Origin: Halorussus salinus
GTDB lineage: Archaea; Halobacteriota; Halobacteria; Halobacteriales; Haladaptataceae
NCBI RefSeq assembly: GCF_004765815.2
Contig: NZ_ML974127.1
Span: forward strand, 908,927 to 972,926
Length of the DNA: 64,000 nt
Reading direction: 5' to 3'
In this document: in pieces, positions 32,424 through 41,543 of the stretch
Numbering within the stretch: the first letter of the stretch is position 1
Layout of the letters: each line of letters begins with the position of its first letter
The notes under the pieces: model-generated
Database searches by the model: none
Seen by the model: the letters and a program-made list of their open reading frames with translations, nothing else
Told to the model about the DNA's origin: nothing
Program-made: the position numbers and the translations under genes

Positions 32424-34274
32424 ATGCCGACCTACGATTTCGAACGCTATCTCAACGTCCGAAGCGCGAACTCCCCGTCGTTCGGTCCCGACGGCGAACT
32501 CGCGTTTCTGATGGACACGACCGGCGTCCCGCAGGTGTGGCGACTCGACAACCCCCGCGAGTGGCCCCAGCAACTCACGTTCGAGGAGGACGCGGTCGGC
32601 TTCGCCGACTGGTCGCCCGAGCGCGACGAACTCGTCTTCGGGATGGACCAAGGCGGCGACGAGCGCACCCAACTGTTCCGACTCGACGCCGACGGCGAGA
32701 CCGTCACGCCGCTGACCGACACGCCCGAGGCCATCCACTACTGGGGCGGGTGGAACTCGGACGGCTCGGAGTTCGCGTTCGCGTCGAACCGGCGCGACGA
32801 GTCGGTCTTCGACATCTACGTGCAGGGCCGCGACGAGCGGGGCGACGACGCCGAGATGGTCTACGAGGGCGACGGCTGGCTCTCGGTCGCGGGGTGGAGT
32901 CCCGACGACGAGTACCTCGCGCTGACCGAGATGCACTCTAGTTTCGACTACGACGTGTACCTCCTCGACGTGGAGACCGGCGACCTGAACCACGTGACGC
33001 CCCACGAGGGCGACGTGCGCTTCCAGTCGGTCTACTGGGGTCCCGACGGCGACGCGCTCTACCTGATTACCGACGAGGGGGCCGACACGACGTATCTCGC
33101 TCGCCTCGACCTCGACACCGAGGAGATAGAGACGGTCGCGACCAGCGACGACCGAGCGAGGGCCGACGACTCCCGAGCGCCACCCTCCGAGGACGGCAAT
33201 TGGAACGTCGAGAGTCTGACGCTGGACGAGGACACCGGCCGGTTTATCTTCGGGACCAACGTGGACGGCTACACCGAACTCACGGTGGCCGAACTGACCG
33301 GCGAGACGGAGTTCGAGACGTTCTCCGCGCCCGACCTCCCGAAGGCTGCCACCGGCGGCGGAACCTTCGACGACGACGCCGAGCGGTTCGCCGTCACCGT
33401 CACCGGAAGCACCGAGAACACGAACGTCTACGTCGTGGACGCGGCGTCGGGCGAGGCCGACCGCTGGACCGACGCCGCCACCGCGGGCCTGCCCAAGGAG
33501 TCGTTCGTGGAGCCTCGATTGGTCCACTACGAGACGTTCGATGGCCGGGAGATTCCGGCGTTCTTCTCGGTGCCCGAGGAGGCCACGCCGGGCGAGACGC
33601 CCGTCATCGTTGACATCCACGGCGGTCCCGAGAGCCAGCGCCGACCCACGTTCCACTCGGTCAAGCAGTACTTCCTGAACAGGGGATACGCCTACCTCGA
33701 ACCGAACGTTCGCGGTTCGACGGGCTACGGCAAGGCCTACACCCATCTGGACGACGTGCGAAAGCGGATGGACTCGGTGAAAGACGTGGCGGCCGCCGTC
33801 GAGTGGCTCCACGACCAGCCCGAGATAGACCCCGATAAGGTCGTCGCGTTCGGCGGCTCCTACGGCGGGTTCATGGTGCTGGCGGCGCTGACGGAGTACC
33901 CGGACCTGTGGGCCGCGGGCGTGGACGTGGTGGGCATCGCCAACTTCGTCACGTTCCTCGAAAATACGGGCGACTGGCGGCGCGAACACCGCGAAGCCGA
34001 GTACGGGTCGCTCGACGAGGACCGCGAGTTCCTCGAATCCATCAGTCCGACGACCAACGCCGAAAACATCCGAGCGCCCCTGCTGGTCCTCCACGGGGCC
34101 AACGACCCCCGCGTCCCGGTCGGCGAGGCCGAGCAGATAGCCGAGACCGTCGCCGAGCAGGGCGTGCCGGTGGAGAAACTGATATTCGAAGACGAGGGCC
34201 ACGGCTTCTCGAAGTTGGAGAACCGCATCGAGGCGTACACCACCGTCGCGGAGTTCTTGGACGAACACGTCTGA
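32424..34274 (+). CDS. S9 family peptidase (prolyl oligopeptidase-like)
   Basis: 616 residues. The N-terminal ~360 residues form a beta-propeller made of WD-like blades (SPDDEYLALTEMHSSFDYDV, SVYWGPDGDALYLI). The C-terminal alpha/beta-hydrolase domain has the nucleophile motif AFGGSYGGFMVLAAL (Ser at ~477), the acid in HGANDPRVPVGEA (~560) and the His in DEGHGFSK (~592), in the order Ser-Asp-His of family S9C acylaminoacyl peptidases. No signal peptide, so cytoplasmic processing of short peptides is likely. Start ATG 32424 begins MPTYDFERYL; the upstream extension lacks coding character. Confidence 0.93.
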   Translation: MPTYDFERYLNVRSANSPSFGPDGELAFLMDTTGVPQVWRLDNPREWPQQLTFEEDAVGFADWSPERDELVFGMDQGGDERTQLFRLDADGETVTPLTDTPEAIHYWGGWNSDGSEFAFASNRRDESVFDIYVQGRDERGDDAEMVYEGDGWLSVAGWSPDDEYLALTEMHSSFDYDVYLLDVETGDLNHVTPHEGDVRFQSVYWGPDGDALYLITDEGADTTYLARLDLDTEEIETVATSDDRARADDSRAPPSEDGNWNVESLTLDEDTGRFIFGTNVDGYTELTVAELTGETEFETFSAPDLPKAATGGGTFDDDAERFAVTVTGSTENTNVYVVDAASGEADRWTDAATAGLPKESFVEPRLVHYETFDGREIPAFFSVPEEATPGETPVIVDIHGGPESQRRPTFHSVKQYFLNRGYAYLEPNVRGSTGYGKAYTHLDDVRKRMDSVKDVAAAVEWLHDQPEIDPDKVVAFGGSYGGFMVLAALTEYPDLWAAGVDVVGIANFVTFLENTGDWRREHREAEYGSLDEDREFLESISPTTNAENIRAPLLVLHGANDPRVPVGEAEQIAETVAEQGVPVEKLIFEDEGHGFSKLENRIEAYTTVAEFLDEHV

Positions 34275-34328
34275 GCGTCCCGCGCGAGTTCCGCCTCAGC
34301 CGAGTTCCGCCCCGGCCGCGTCCCGGTC

Positions 34329-34934
34329 TCAGAGGCTCGGCGGTCGCTCGTCCGCGCCGAGGCGCATCTGCCGGTCGTGGTAGACGTGCGCGACTGCCGA
34401 CACGACGAGGAGGGCCGCCATCCCGCTGGCGAGCGCGACCCCCGGAACCGCGCTGAAGGGGTAGACCCCGGCCAGCGAGGCCAGCGTCACCGACCCGAAG
34501 AACGCGCCGAGCAACAGGTAGTACTGGCTCCACGAGATTTCGTCGCCGGGGACGATTTCGAGGTAGACCTGCAGGTCCGCCAAGTCGTCGGCCGCGACGA
34601 CGGTACCTCGCGAGGCGTCGAACGCCACGAGGCCCGCGTCGTCCATCTTCGGGAGGTGGGCCTGCTGGAGCGCGTTGTAGACGCGGCGGCGCTCTTGGGA
34701 GGTCACGTCGTCGGGTCGTTTGTCGTTCTCCCACGCCGCGACCGCGCGGGCGAGGTCGCGGAGTTCCGCCTCGCGGTCGGCGTCCAGCAGGTAGTGGACG
34801 ACGTACCGGCGGCGACTGTTGCTGAGCATCTCGAAGACGACTTCCTGCGAGAACTGTTCGGACGGGTCCTCCTCGTCCGTGGCTTCGGTCGTGGCGTCGT
34901 CGTGGGCGTCTCGGGCGAGCGTTTCTGCGGCCAT
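34329..34934 (-). CDS. winged-helix membrane protein (DUF7344 type), copy 2
   Basis: 201 residues, paralogue of the gene at 30932. An acidic N-terminal tail (DDATTEATDEEDPS) precedes the winged-helix: VFEMLSNSRRRYVVHYLL, LRDLARAVAAWENDKRP, RRVYNALQQAHLPKMDDAGLV. Two membrane helices follow (YLLLGAFFGSVTLASLAGVY and LASGMAALLVVSAVAHVY). The two copies agree in the AAWEND and YxALxQ(T/A)HLPK motifs, so they arose by duplication or share a regulon. A putative membrane-anchored regulator. It is divergent from the exported protein at 35257. Confidence 0.8.
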   Translation of the reverse strand: MAAETLARDAHDDATTEATDEEDPSEQFSQEVVFEMLSNSRRRYVVHYLLDADREAELRDLARAVAAWENDKRPDDVTSQERRRVYNALQQAHLPKMDDAGLVAFDASRGTVVAADDLADLQVYLEIVPGDEISWSQYYLLLGAFFGSVTLASLAGVYPFSAVPGVALASGMAALLVVSAVAHVYHDRQMRLGADERPPSL

Positions 34935-35256
34935 CTTGGTTAAGTTCCCCCTGTCGGTCCGCGCCGGTCGGTCAACGACGTGTTAGTAATCCTTTTCTAT
35001 TATTATTTACCTTCCGACGCGTTACAGATGTAGATTCGGTGAAAGCATCCCCGGTCGATGCAATCCGGTGCAGTCGTGCGATTCTGGGTCCGTATGAGGT
35101 CCGATAGGGGCGGCCTAACGACCCGTCTGGCAGTATATGCACGGACTTCTCGTTCTCTTTGTGAGACGTATCGGTGTGTATGAATAATGCGGAATCTCTC
35201 CACGGAGTGAAACGAGTCCTCCCGGCGAGAGGGTGTGGAGGACACGGACACTAACC
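34935..35256. promoter_or_regulatory. 322-bp divergent regulatory region
   Basis: No gene is seen. An AT-rich block CTATTATTATTTACC (34997-35011) is the likely promoter of the minus-strand winged-helix gene, with a leader of ~40 nt. On the plus side AGTATATGC (35131-35139) and TGTATGAATAATGC (35177-35190) are TATA candidates for the exported-protein operon, leaving a leader of 50-100 nt. Such a long leader is unusual here. Confidence 0.4.
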
Positions 35257-36285
35257 ATGAAATCGGACATCGAACTCGACCGGCGGAAGGTACTGGGTAC
35301 AGTTGGCGGCCTCGCGCTCGCGGGGAGCGGACTCGCGGCGTTCACGGGAAGCGCGGCCGCACAAGTGAGTACGAGTTTCAAGGCGAACAACGCGGGCACG
35401 GTCACGACCGCAGACGGGAGCATCCAACAGGTGTTGGTGGACACCTCCGGCACGTTCTCGTGGAGCGGTCTCGACTCCGCGGCCAAGACCGGGATGGTGA
35501 CCCTCGAAGCCAAGAAGAAAGGCTCGCACCCGAACAACTACAGCCAAGTCACGAGCAAGTCCTACAGCATCAACGGTCTCGACGGCGAGCGCTCGTTCTC
35601 GCTCGACCAAGTGGACCTCACCGAGACCTTCGGCGACGACCACTTCGAGTCCGACGCCGACGGCGAGAAGAAGACGACGGGCATCGACCTGCGCATCTCG
35701 GTGACGATTACGACGACCGGCGGGAGCGCCCACGACGCGAACGCGGCGGACACGATGTACGTCGGCGCGGACAACGAGGCCGCCGACGCCAACATCAACG
35801 GCGAGTCCGACGCCAGCGCGTCGAGTTACGACCAGAAGTACACCTCCGGCGACGGCCAGATTTCGGTCGAAGTCGATTACGAGGGGCCGAACGGCAACCC
35901 GCGACTCAACGTCGTGACGCCCAACGCGTTCCCGAAGCCCAGCGGCTACACCGAGACCCACGTCGAACTGTTCCTCGACGCGCCGTCGGCCGACGGCACG
36001 TGGGACATCCAAGTCCGGCGCGACTCCGAGGAGGGCTTCAGCTACCAAGTCAACGGCGGGAACTGGAAGACCGACTTCGGCAACGTCCCGCTGTCGGTGT
36101 CGGCGACCCAGAACGGGTTCGTCGTCGTCTACACCGGGTCGGCCTCGTCGGGCGACACGTACGGACTCGGCGCACACCAGACCACCGTGGACCAAGACGC
36201 CGGGACCAGCGTGACGAGTCTCACCAAGACCGGCTCGGGTCGGCCGTGGGACGCCAACAACCTCATCGAGGACCAAGTGCCGTGA
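35257..36285 (+). CDS. Tat-exported protein with WSGL domain, function unknown
   Basis: 342 residues. The Tat signal DRRKVLGTVGGLALAGSGL ends near SAAAQ (residue ~35). The mature protein is polar, low in Cys and rich in Gly/Ser/Asp/Thr, predicted mostly beta. Its first ~125 residues (TTADGSIQQVLVDTSGTFSWSGLD and following) are paralogous to the next gene; both contain a Gly-Thr-x-Ser-Trp-Ser-Gly-Leu motif. The second half (ETHVELFLDAPSADGTWDIQV) may be a separate beta domain. A surface or secreted structural role is likely. First of three consecutive plus-strand genes. Confidence 0.75.
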   Translation: MKSDIELDRRKVLGTVGGLALAGSGLAAFTGSAAAQVSTSFKANNAGTVTTADGSIQQVLVDTSGTFSWSGLDSAAKTGMVTLEAKKKGSHPNNYSQVTSKSYSINGLDGERSFSLDQVDLTETFGDDHFESDADGEKKTTGIDLRISVTITTTGGSAHDANAADTMYVGADNEAADANINGESDASASSYDQKYTSGDGQISVEVDYEGPNGNPRLNVVTPNAFPKPSGYTETHVELFLDAPSADGTWDIQVRRDSEEGFSYQVNGGNWKTDFGNVPLSVSATQNGFVVVYTGSASSGDTYGLGAHQTTVDQDAGTSVTSLTKTGSGRPWDANNLIEDQVP

Positions 36286-36381
36286 CCGGCGCGTAACGAC
36301 CGCGACCGAAGCGGCGACTCGACGACTGTCATCCGACCCACGACGGCCTCGCGGGGGTTCGACTCCTCCGGTGGGTCCTCC

Positions 36382-37302
36382 ATGAATCTCGACCGACGAC
36401 GGTTGTTGGGCCTCCTCGGGGGCGTCGCGGTGGGCGGCGCGGGCGCGTCGGCGCTCTCGTCGCGGAGCGGCGCGAGCGCCGGGGTCACCTTCGCGGCCAG
36501 CGACCTGACGGTCCGGACCGACGACGGGTCGCTCGACTCGCTCACGGTCGCGCCCGCGGGCACCGTCTCGTGGTCGGGCCTCGAAACCCCCGCCGGAGGA
36601 GTCGCGCTAACCCTGTCGGCCGCGTACGGCGGCCGCTCGTTCCGGGACCTCGCCAGCCAGCGTCTCCCGGCCGCGGGCCTCCACGGCGAAGCCGACTACG
36701 CCTTCGAGAGCCGGGACCTCCTCGGGGTCGAGGAGTTCGACGCGAGCGACTTCGCCGCCGCCGACGGCGAGCGAGTGACCGAGACCGTCCGGCTCAGACT
36801 CACCGTGACGGTGGTCGCCGCCGACGGCGAGACGACGCTGACGACGGGCCGCGCCGACGCTCGATTCGACGTGACCGTCGAGAACCGGCCCGAGGAGGGC
36901 GCTGTCGAGGGACGGGCCAACACGGGCGCGACCGATGACGGGACGACGACCGCAGAACCCGAAACGACGACCGAGACCACCGACTCCGGGACGACGACCG
37001 CGGAACCCGAAACGACGACCGAGACCACCGACTCCGGGACGACGACCGCCAAAACGACGACGAACGAGACGGCCACCGAATCCACGACGACCACGACCGC
37101 GGACTCCGGCACGACGACCACCGAGACTACCACGACGACCACCGATACTACCACGACGACCACCGATACTACCACGACGACCGGCGACACCGCCGCGACG
37201 ACTGCCGACCAAAGCAACACAGAGACGGTGAAGACAAATACGACTACGGGGAAGAGCAATACGAACGATTTCGACGGCCGTGACGCGAACGGCGAGGAGT
37301 GA
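36382..37302 (+). CDS. Tat-exported WSGL-domain paralogue with Thr-rich stalk
   Basis: 306 residues. A short Tat signal (MNLDRRRLLGLLGGVAVGGA) is followed by a ~145-residue domain paralogous to the preceding gene (VRTDDGSLDSLTVAPAGTVS, then WSGL). Residues ~190-285 are Thr/Glu/Asp repeats (TTTAEPETTTETTDSG units, then TTTTTD units), the kind of O-glycosylated stalk seen on haloarchaeal surface proteins. No C-terminal membrane helix or PGF motif follows, so it is probably held by a partner or released. It lies 96 bp after the first gene and 5 bp before the third, so an operon is likely. Confidence 0.75.
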   Translation: MNLDRRRLLGLLGGVAVGGAGASALSSRSGASAGVTFAASDLTVRTDDGSLDSLTVAPAGTVSWSGLETPAGGVALTLSAAYGGRSFRDLASQRLPAAGLHGEADYAFESRDLLGVEEFDASDFAAADGERVTETVRLRLTVTVVAADGETTLTTGRADARFDVTVENRPEEGAVEGRANTGATDDGTTTAEPETTTETTDSGTTTAEPETTTETTDSGTTTAKTTTNETATESTTTTTADSGTTTTETTTTTTDTTTTTTDTTTTTGDTAATTADQSNTETVKTNTTTGKSNTNDFDGRDANGEE

Positions 37303-37307
37303 CGACG

Positions 37308-37826
37308 ATGGCCACGAAACGACGCTCGCTGACCGCGCTACTGGTCACGAAGCGCGGCGTCATCCTCCTGCTGGTCGTCTCGGCGGGCGTCCTCGGGGCC
37401 GGGTTCGGCGTCCTGCCGGGACTGCTCGGCGGAAGCGACCCGGCGGACTCCTCGGTCGGTCCCACGACCGAGGAGACCCCGCGAACGACCGCGGCCGAAG
37501 CGAACTCCGCCACGCCCACTGCGACCGCGACGAGGCAGGCGGGGACGAGCGACGCCGGAGACGACCCCGACGAGACGACGCTCGGTGCGACGACCGCGAC
37601 CGACGACGAACCGACCGCGACGACCGCCGCGGCGACCGAGACGCCCGACTCGGACGACGACCGCGACCGCCGGGACCGACGTGACCGTAATCGGCGAGAC
37701 CGCGACGACGACGGCAGTGACGACGGCGACCCGCAGGTCGGCGTGCAGGCCGAGGCGAACGCGACCGCCTCGTCGCTGTCGGCCCCGCCGCGGGTCGCGC
37801 TCACCCGACGAGCAGTCGCAGGTTGA
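37308..37826 (+). CDS. membrane-anchored Thr/Asp-rich protein
   Basis: 172 residues, no family recognised. One N-terminal membrane helix (GVILLLVVSAGVLGAGFGVL) is followed by a disordered Thr/Ala/Glu/Asp-rich chain, then an unusual Asp/Arg block (DRRDRRDRNRRDRDDDG) and a C-terminus TRRAVAG. It starts 5 bp after the Tat WSGL paralogue, so it may be its membrane partner. Its last 26 bp overlap the end of the convergent gene on the minus strand; the overlap is real on paper but one of the two ends could be misread. Confidence 0.6.
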   Translation: MATKRRSLTALLVTKRGVILLLVVSAGVLGAGFGVLPGLLGGSDPADSSVGPTTEETPRTTAAEANSATPTATATRQAGTSDAGDDPDETTLGATTATDDEPTATTAAATETPDSDDDRDRRDRRDRNRRDRDDDGSDDGDPQVGVQAEANATASSLSAPPRVALTRRAVAG

Positions 37827-38166
37827 ACGCGGTCGTGAACCCGCCGAACACCGCCAGCACCGCGGGCGGGCCGTAGACGACCACCGGGTCGTCGGTGTCG
37901 CCGATGGCCGCCACTTGGAGACCGAGACAGAGGCCGAAGACGCCGAGTTTCAGGCCGACGAGTCCCGCGAGACCGAACTCCGCGACCGCGACCCGGACCA
38001 GCGCATTCGCCTCGCCGACCGACGCGTCGAAGTAGAGCAGGGCCACCGTCGTCACTACGTCGCCGACGCCGTAGGTGGTCGTAGCGATAATCCAGAGCCA
38101 GTAGAACTGGTCGGCCCGCCCCTCGAAGGGCGTCCCGTCGAGAGTGGCCCACTGCCGGGAGTCCAT
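37801..38166 (-). CDS. hypothetical membrane protein
   Basis: 121 residues with four hydrophobic helices: FYWLWIIATTTYGVGDVVTT, an alanine-rich second helix (VRVAVAEFGLAGLVGLKLGV), GLCLGLQVAAIG, and VYGPPAVLAVFGGFTTAFNL. The pattern YGVGDVVTT near the first helix resembles DUF5658-like haloarchaeal membrane proteins, but I am not certain of the family. A minus-strand TATA-like ATACGTATTTG (38191-38201) lies ~30 nt before the ATG. It is divergent from the ABC exporter operon. Confidence 0.7.
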   Translation of the reverse strand: MDSRQWATLDGTPFEGRADQFYWLWIIATTTYGVGDVVTTVALLYFDASVGEANALVRVAVAEFGLAGLVGLKLGVFGLCLGLQVAAIGDTDDPVVVYGPPAVLAVFGGFTTAFNLRLLVG

Positions 38167-38446
38167 CGTTTACTCGCGCACACGCCGCCGCCAAATACGT
38201 ATCGGTGATTCTAGGTGTTGTCGCGGAGCGACGTTCTCCTCGGCCCGAGCGGACGGTCGCCAGCGCCCACGAGCGCAGTTGCAGAGCCTGCGACTTTGCG
38301 GCCGCCTTTATGTTCGTCCTGTCCTTCCTTCCACCCGTGAGACAGACCAAACGTGCGCCCCGCGTTCCCGACACCGCACCGAACCGACTCCGGCGACCGA
38401 CCGCCGCCCGAGAGTCCGGAACCGACGCCCGACAGCGGGGTGGGTC

Positions 38447-39451
38447 GTGACCGCGATAGAGACCCGCGGGCTGACCAAGCGGTTCGGCGAGGAGGTGGTC
38501 GCGGTCGATTCGCTCGACCTGACCGTCGAGTCCGGCGAGATATTCGGCTTCCTCGGGCCGAACGGCGCGGGCAAGTCCACGACCATCAACCTCCTGCTCG
38601 ATTTCATCCGGCCGAGCGAGGGGACCGCCGAGGTGCTGGGCCACGACGCCCAGCGCGAGACCCAAGCCATCCGCGAGCGCGTCGGCGTCCTGCCCGAGGG
38701 CGCGACCCTCTACGACCGACTCACCGGCCGCGAACACGTCGAGTGGGTCGCCCGGACCAAGGGAGTAGACGCCGACCCCGACGCGATTCTCGACCGGGTG
38801 GGACTCGGCCCCGACGACCGACAGCGCCGCACCGGCGGCTACTCGAAGGGGATGAGCCAGCGCCTCGCCTTGGGGATGGCGCTCGTCGGCGACCCCGACC
38901 TGCTGATTCTCGACGAACCGTCGTCGGGACTCGACCCGAACGGGATTCAGGAGATGCGCGACCTCCTCCGCGACGAGGCCGAGCGCGGGACGACGGTCTT
39001 CTTCTCCAGTCACATCCTGCCGCAGGTCGAGGCGGTCTGCGACCGTGTGGGAATCATGAGCAACGGTCGCCTCGTCGCCGAGGACACCATCGCGGGCCTC
39101 CGAGAATCGACCGGCGGGAGTAGCCAAATCACCGCCGTCGTGGACGCGCTCCCCGAGGAGTTCGACCCGGCCGGACTCGCGGACCTCGCGGGCGTCGAGC
39201 GCGCCAGCGCCGAGGGAACCGACGTGACCGCGGTCTGCTCGGACCCCGGCGCGAAGATGGAGGTTCTCAAGCGCATCGACGGCGAGACCACGGTCCGAGA
39301 CATCCACTCCGAGGAGACCTCGCTCGAAGACCTGTTCAACCGCTACACCGCCGCCGACCCCGGCGACGGGACCGGTCGGGCGGGAGGCGAGGCGAGCGGG
39401 GGCGATGGGACCGGCGGCGATACCGACGACGCCGAGGAGGTGACGGCATGA
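38447..39451 (+). CDS. ABC-2 type transporter ATP-binding protein
   Basis: 334 residues. Walker A FLGPNGAGKSTT (~35-46), Q-loop VLPEGATLYD, signature YSKGMSQRLALGMAL, Walker B LLILDEPSSGLDP and the H-loop FFSSHILPQVEAVC are all present. The last ~100 residues form a regulatory tail with a Gly/Asp-rich end. I use the GTG at 38447, which begins TAIETRGLTKRFGEE, because the upstream in-frame sequence is Pro/Arg-rich and non-coding in character. The stop overlaps the permease start (ATGA). Drug, lipid or polysaccharide export are all possible. Confidence 0.9.
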   Translation: MTAIETRGLTKRFGEEVVAVDSLDLTVESGEIFGFLGPNGAGKSTTINLLLDFIRPSEGTAEVLGHDAQRETQAIRERVGVLPEGATLYDRLTGREHVEWVARTKGVDADPDAILDRVGLGPDDRQRRTGGYSKGMSQRLALGMALVGDPDLLILDEPSSGLDPNGIQEMRDLLRDEAERGTTVFFSSHILPQVEAVCDRVGIMSNGRLVAEDTIAGLRESTGGSSQITAVVDALPEEFDPAGLADLAGVERASAEGTDVTAVCSDPGAKMEVLKRIDGETTVRDIHSEETSLEDLFNRYTAADPGDGTGRAGGEASGGDGTGGDTDDAEEVTA

Positions 39452-40281
39452 GCCTGCGCGCAGTCGTGAGCAAGGACTTCAAGGACGTGCGCCGCGCGAA
39501 ACTGCTGTGGTTCGTCGGCGGCATCTACACCCTGTTCGCCGCGCTGTTCTTCTACACCGGCAGTACCGGCCAAGACCCCTCCGTCCTGCGACAGCTCTGG
39601 AACATGTCGGGGCTGGCCATCCTGTTCATCCCGCTGGTCGCGCTGGTGGCGGCCTACCTCGCGGTCGCTGGCGAGCGCGAGTCGGGGAGCATCAAGTTCC
39701 TGCTCTCCATCCCGAACCGCCGCCGCGACGTGGTGTTCGGTAAGTTCCTCTCGCGGGCCGCGCTGGTCTGCGGTGCCATCGCCGTCGCGTTCGCGGTCGG
39801 CGCGGCGCTGACCGCGGCGCTCTACCCGGCGGTGAAACTCGCTACCTTTGCCAGAGTCGTCGGACTCGTCCTCTACTTCGCGCTGGCCTACGTCGCGGTC
39901 GCCATCGGCATCTCGGCGCTGACCGCCTCCCGGTCGCGGGCGATGGCCGCGTCGGTCGGCTACTTCTTCGTGTTCAACGTCCTCTGGATTCAGGGGTCGG
40001 CGTTCTCGGTGGTCGGCGCGCTCCGGTTCGTCTTCGAGGACACGCTCGGCGTCGCGCTCTCGGCGAACACCGAGACGTTCGTCCAGTCGCTGAGTCCCGC
40101 GGCGGCGTACCTCCAGTCGCTCCGACTGGCGTTCCCCGACGGCTACCGGGACATCCCGCCCGCGGACCCCTCGACGCCGTTCTACCTCCAAGCCGAGTTC
40201 GCGCTCGTGATTCTGGCCGCGTGGATTCTGCTCCCCCTGCTGGTGGGCTATCTGCGCTTCGAGCGGACCGACCTCGGATAG
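39448..40281 (+). CDS. ABC-2 type transporter permease
   Basis: 277 residues with six helices, an extracytoplasmic loop after helix 1 (TGSTGQDPSVLRQLWNMSG), and the motif GERESGSIKFLLSIPNRRRDVVFGKFLSR typical of haloarchaeal ABC-2 (NosY/natB-like) permeases. It overlaps the ATPase gene by 4 bp, so the pair is co-translated and forms one exporter. The substrate cannot be told from sequence. Confidence 0.88.
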   Translation: MSLRAVVSKDFKDVRRAKLLWFVGGIYTLFAALFFYTGSTGQDPSVLRQLWNMSGLAILFIPLVALVAAYLAVAGERESGSIKFLLSIPNRRRDVVFGKFLSRAALVCGAIAVAFAVGAALTAALYPAVKLATFARVVGLVLYFALAYVAVAIGISALTASRSRAMAASVGYFFVFNVLWIQGSAFSVVGALRFVFEDTLGVALSANTETFVQSLSPAAAYLQSLRLAFPDGYRDIPPADPSTPFYLQAEFALVILAAWILLPLLVGYLRFERTDLG

Positions 40282-40317
40282 CGAAATCGTCTTCTCCCTC
40301 GGGTTCGACCGCGTGAT

Positions 40318-40896
40318 ATGACCATCGAGGAGCACTCTCGCCGCCGGGTCGCCGCGGCACTCGACCGCCTCGAACGCGAGTACGCCGACTTCGAGGAGGA
40401 CGCCCGAGTCGTCGAGAAGACGTGGCACCACTCTCCCGAAGCCTACGAGCGCGTCCGCGACCGCTTCGAGGCCGGAACGGTCGGCGGCGCGGGCGCGTGG
40501 ACCACCGACGACGAGGGCCGGGTTCTCCTCGTGCGCCACGAGGGCGAGACGGCGTGGAGCGACCCCGGCGGCAAGCAGGAACCGGGCGAACTCCTCGAAG
40601 CCGCGGCGCGCCGCGAGACTCGCGAGGAGTCCGGCGTCGAAGTCAAACTGACCGGTGTCCGGCAGGTCCACCGCGTCGAGATTCGGGCCGAGGGAGAGGT
40701 CGCGAACGGCGAGAACGACCGCGAGGAGGTCCGACCACCCATCCATCGACTCATCGTCATCTTCGACGGCGAGTACGTCGGCGGCGAGGTCCGGCCCCGC
40801 GAGGGCGAGATTGCGGAGGTGAGGTGGTGGCGCGAGCGCCCCGACGAACTACTGTACGACGAGTTGGCCGAGTTTCCGATTCCGGCCGCGGAGTAG
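40318..40896 (+). CDS. Nudix hydrolase
   Basis: 192 residues. A complete Nudix box GGKQEPGELLEAAARRETRE plus ESGVE (G-x5-E-x7-REUxEExGU) lies at about residues 83-106, which binds the metal and the diphosphate of substrates such as ADP-sugars, (d)NTPs or NADH. A ~55-residue helical N-terminal extension (RRRVAAALDRLEREYADFEE) is added to the core. Substrate specificity is unknown. It stands 36 bp downstream of the ABC exporter on the same strand, without a functional link. Confidence 0.92.
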   Translation: MTIEEHSRRRVAAALDRLEREYADFEEDARVVEKTWHHSPEAYERVRDRFEAGTVGGAGAWTTDDEGRVLLVRHEGETAWSDPGGKQEPGELLEAAARRETREESGVEVKLTGVRQVHRVEIRAEGEVANGENDREEVRPPIHRLIVIFDGEYVGGEVRPREGEIAEVRWWRERPDELLYDELAEFPIPAAE

Positions 40897-41030
40897 CGCC
40901 GGGACCGACCGAACCGCGAGAAGTCGCGCCGGTGCGGACCGAGAGACCGGTCGAGTCGAACCGAGACCGAATACCGGCGAGTCCGCGCGCGGCAGACAGA
41001 GGTAAGTCGCTCAATCCACTACGCGTTCCC

Positions 41031-41495
41031 ATGTCGCTATTCGGCAGTGAATCGACCGACAGCGTTGCGGAAACTGCACAGGAACTCGAAGACGAAGTGA
41101 CCGACGAAGACGGACCGAAGACTCACTCCACGTCGTTCAAACTCGCCCGCGTGCTGTTCGGGGGCGTGCTGGCGTTCACCGCGATAGACAACTTCCGGGA
41201 GCTAGAGGACATGGTAGCCTACGCCGAGAGCGAGGGCGCGCCGATGGCCGACCGGTCGGTCCCGGCCATCAGCGGAAGCCTGCTGTTCGGCGGACTGGGC
41301 GTCGCGGCGTGGAAGCTCCCCCGCCTCGCGGCCGGAGCCATCGCGACCTTCCTCGTCGCCATCACGCCGTTCATGCACGACTTCTGGTCGAAGGAGGACG
41401 AACAGGAGAAAGAACAGCAGTTGATTCACTTCCTGAAGAACACCGCGCTGCTGGGCGGCGCGCTCGCGTTCCTCCGCATCGCGCAGGACGACTGA
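41031..41495 (+). CDS. DoxX family membrane protein
   Basis: 154 residues. A polar acidic N-terminus (~30 residues) leads to four helices with DoxX-type motifs: FKLARVLFGGVLAFTAIDNF, MADRSVPAISGSLLFGGLGV, LAAGAIATFLVAITPFMHDF, QLIHFLKNTALLGGALAFL. The closing segment with HDFW and NTALLGGAL is typical of DoxX. Family members are involved in quinone-linked or sulfur oxidation in some archaea, but most are uncharacterised. Converges with a small membrane gene 48 bp away. Confidence 0.85.
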   Translation: MSLFGSESTDSVAETAQELEDEVTDEDGPKTHSTSFKLARVLFGGVLAFTAIDNFRELEDMVAYAESEGAPMADRSVPAISGSLLFGGLGVAAWKLPRLAAGAIATFLVAITPFMHDFWSKEDEQEKEQQLIHFLKNTALLGGALAFLRIAQDD

Positions 41496-41543
41496 GAAGC
41501 GACGACAGAGAAGGACGACGGACGAATCCGAACGGAAGCGCCG

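Noticed and set aside
36696-37259. Val/Ser-rich minus-strand frame opposite the Thr-rich stalk
   Set aside because: It mirrors the Thr codon repeats of the exported protein; a hydrophobic-looking artefact of antisense ACN codons.
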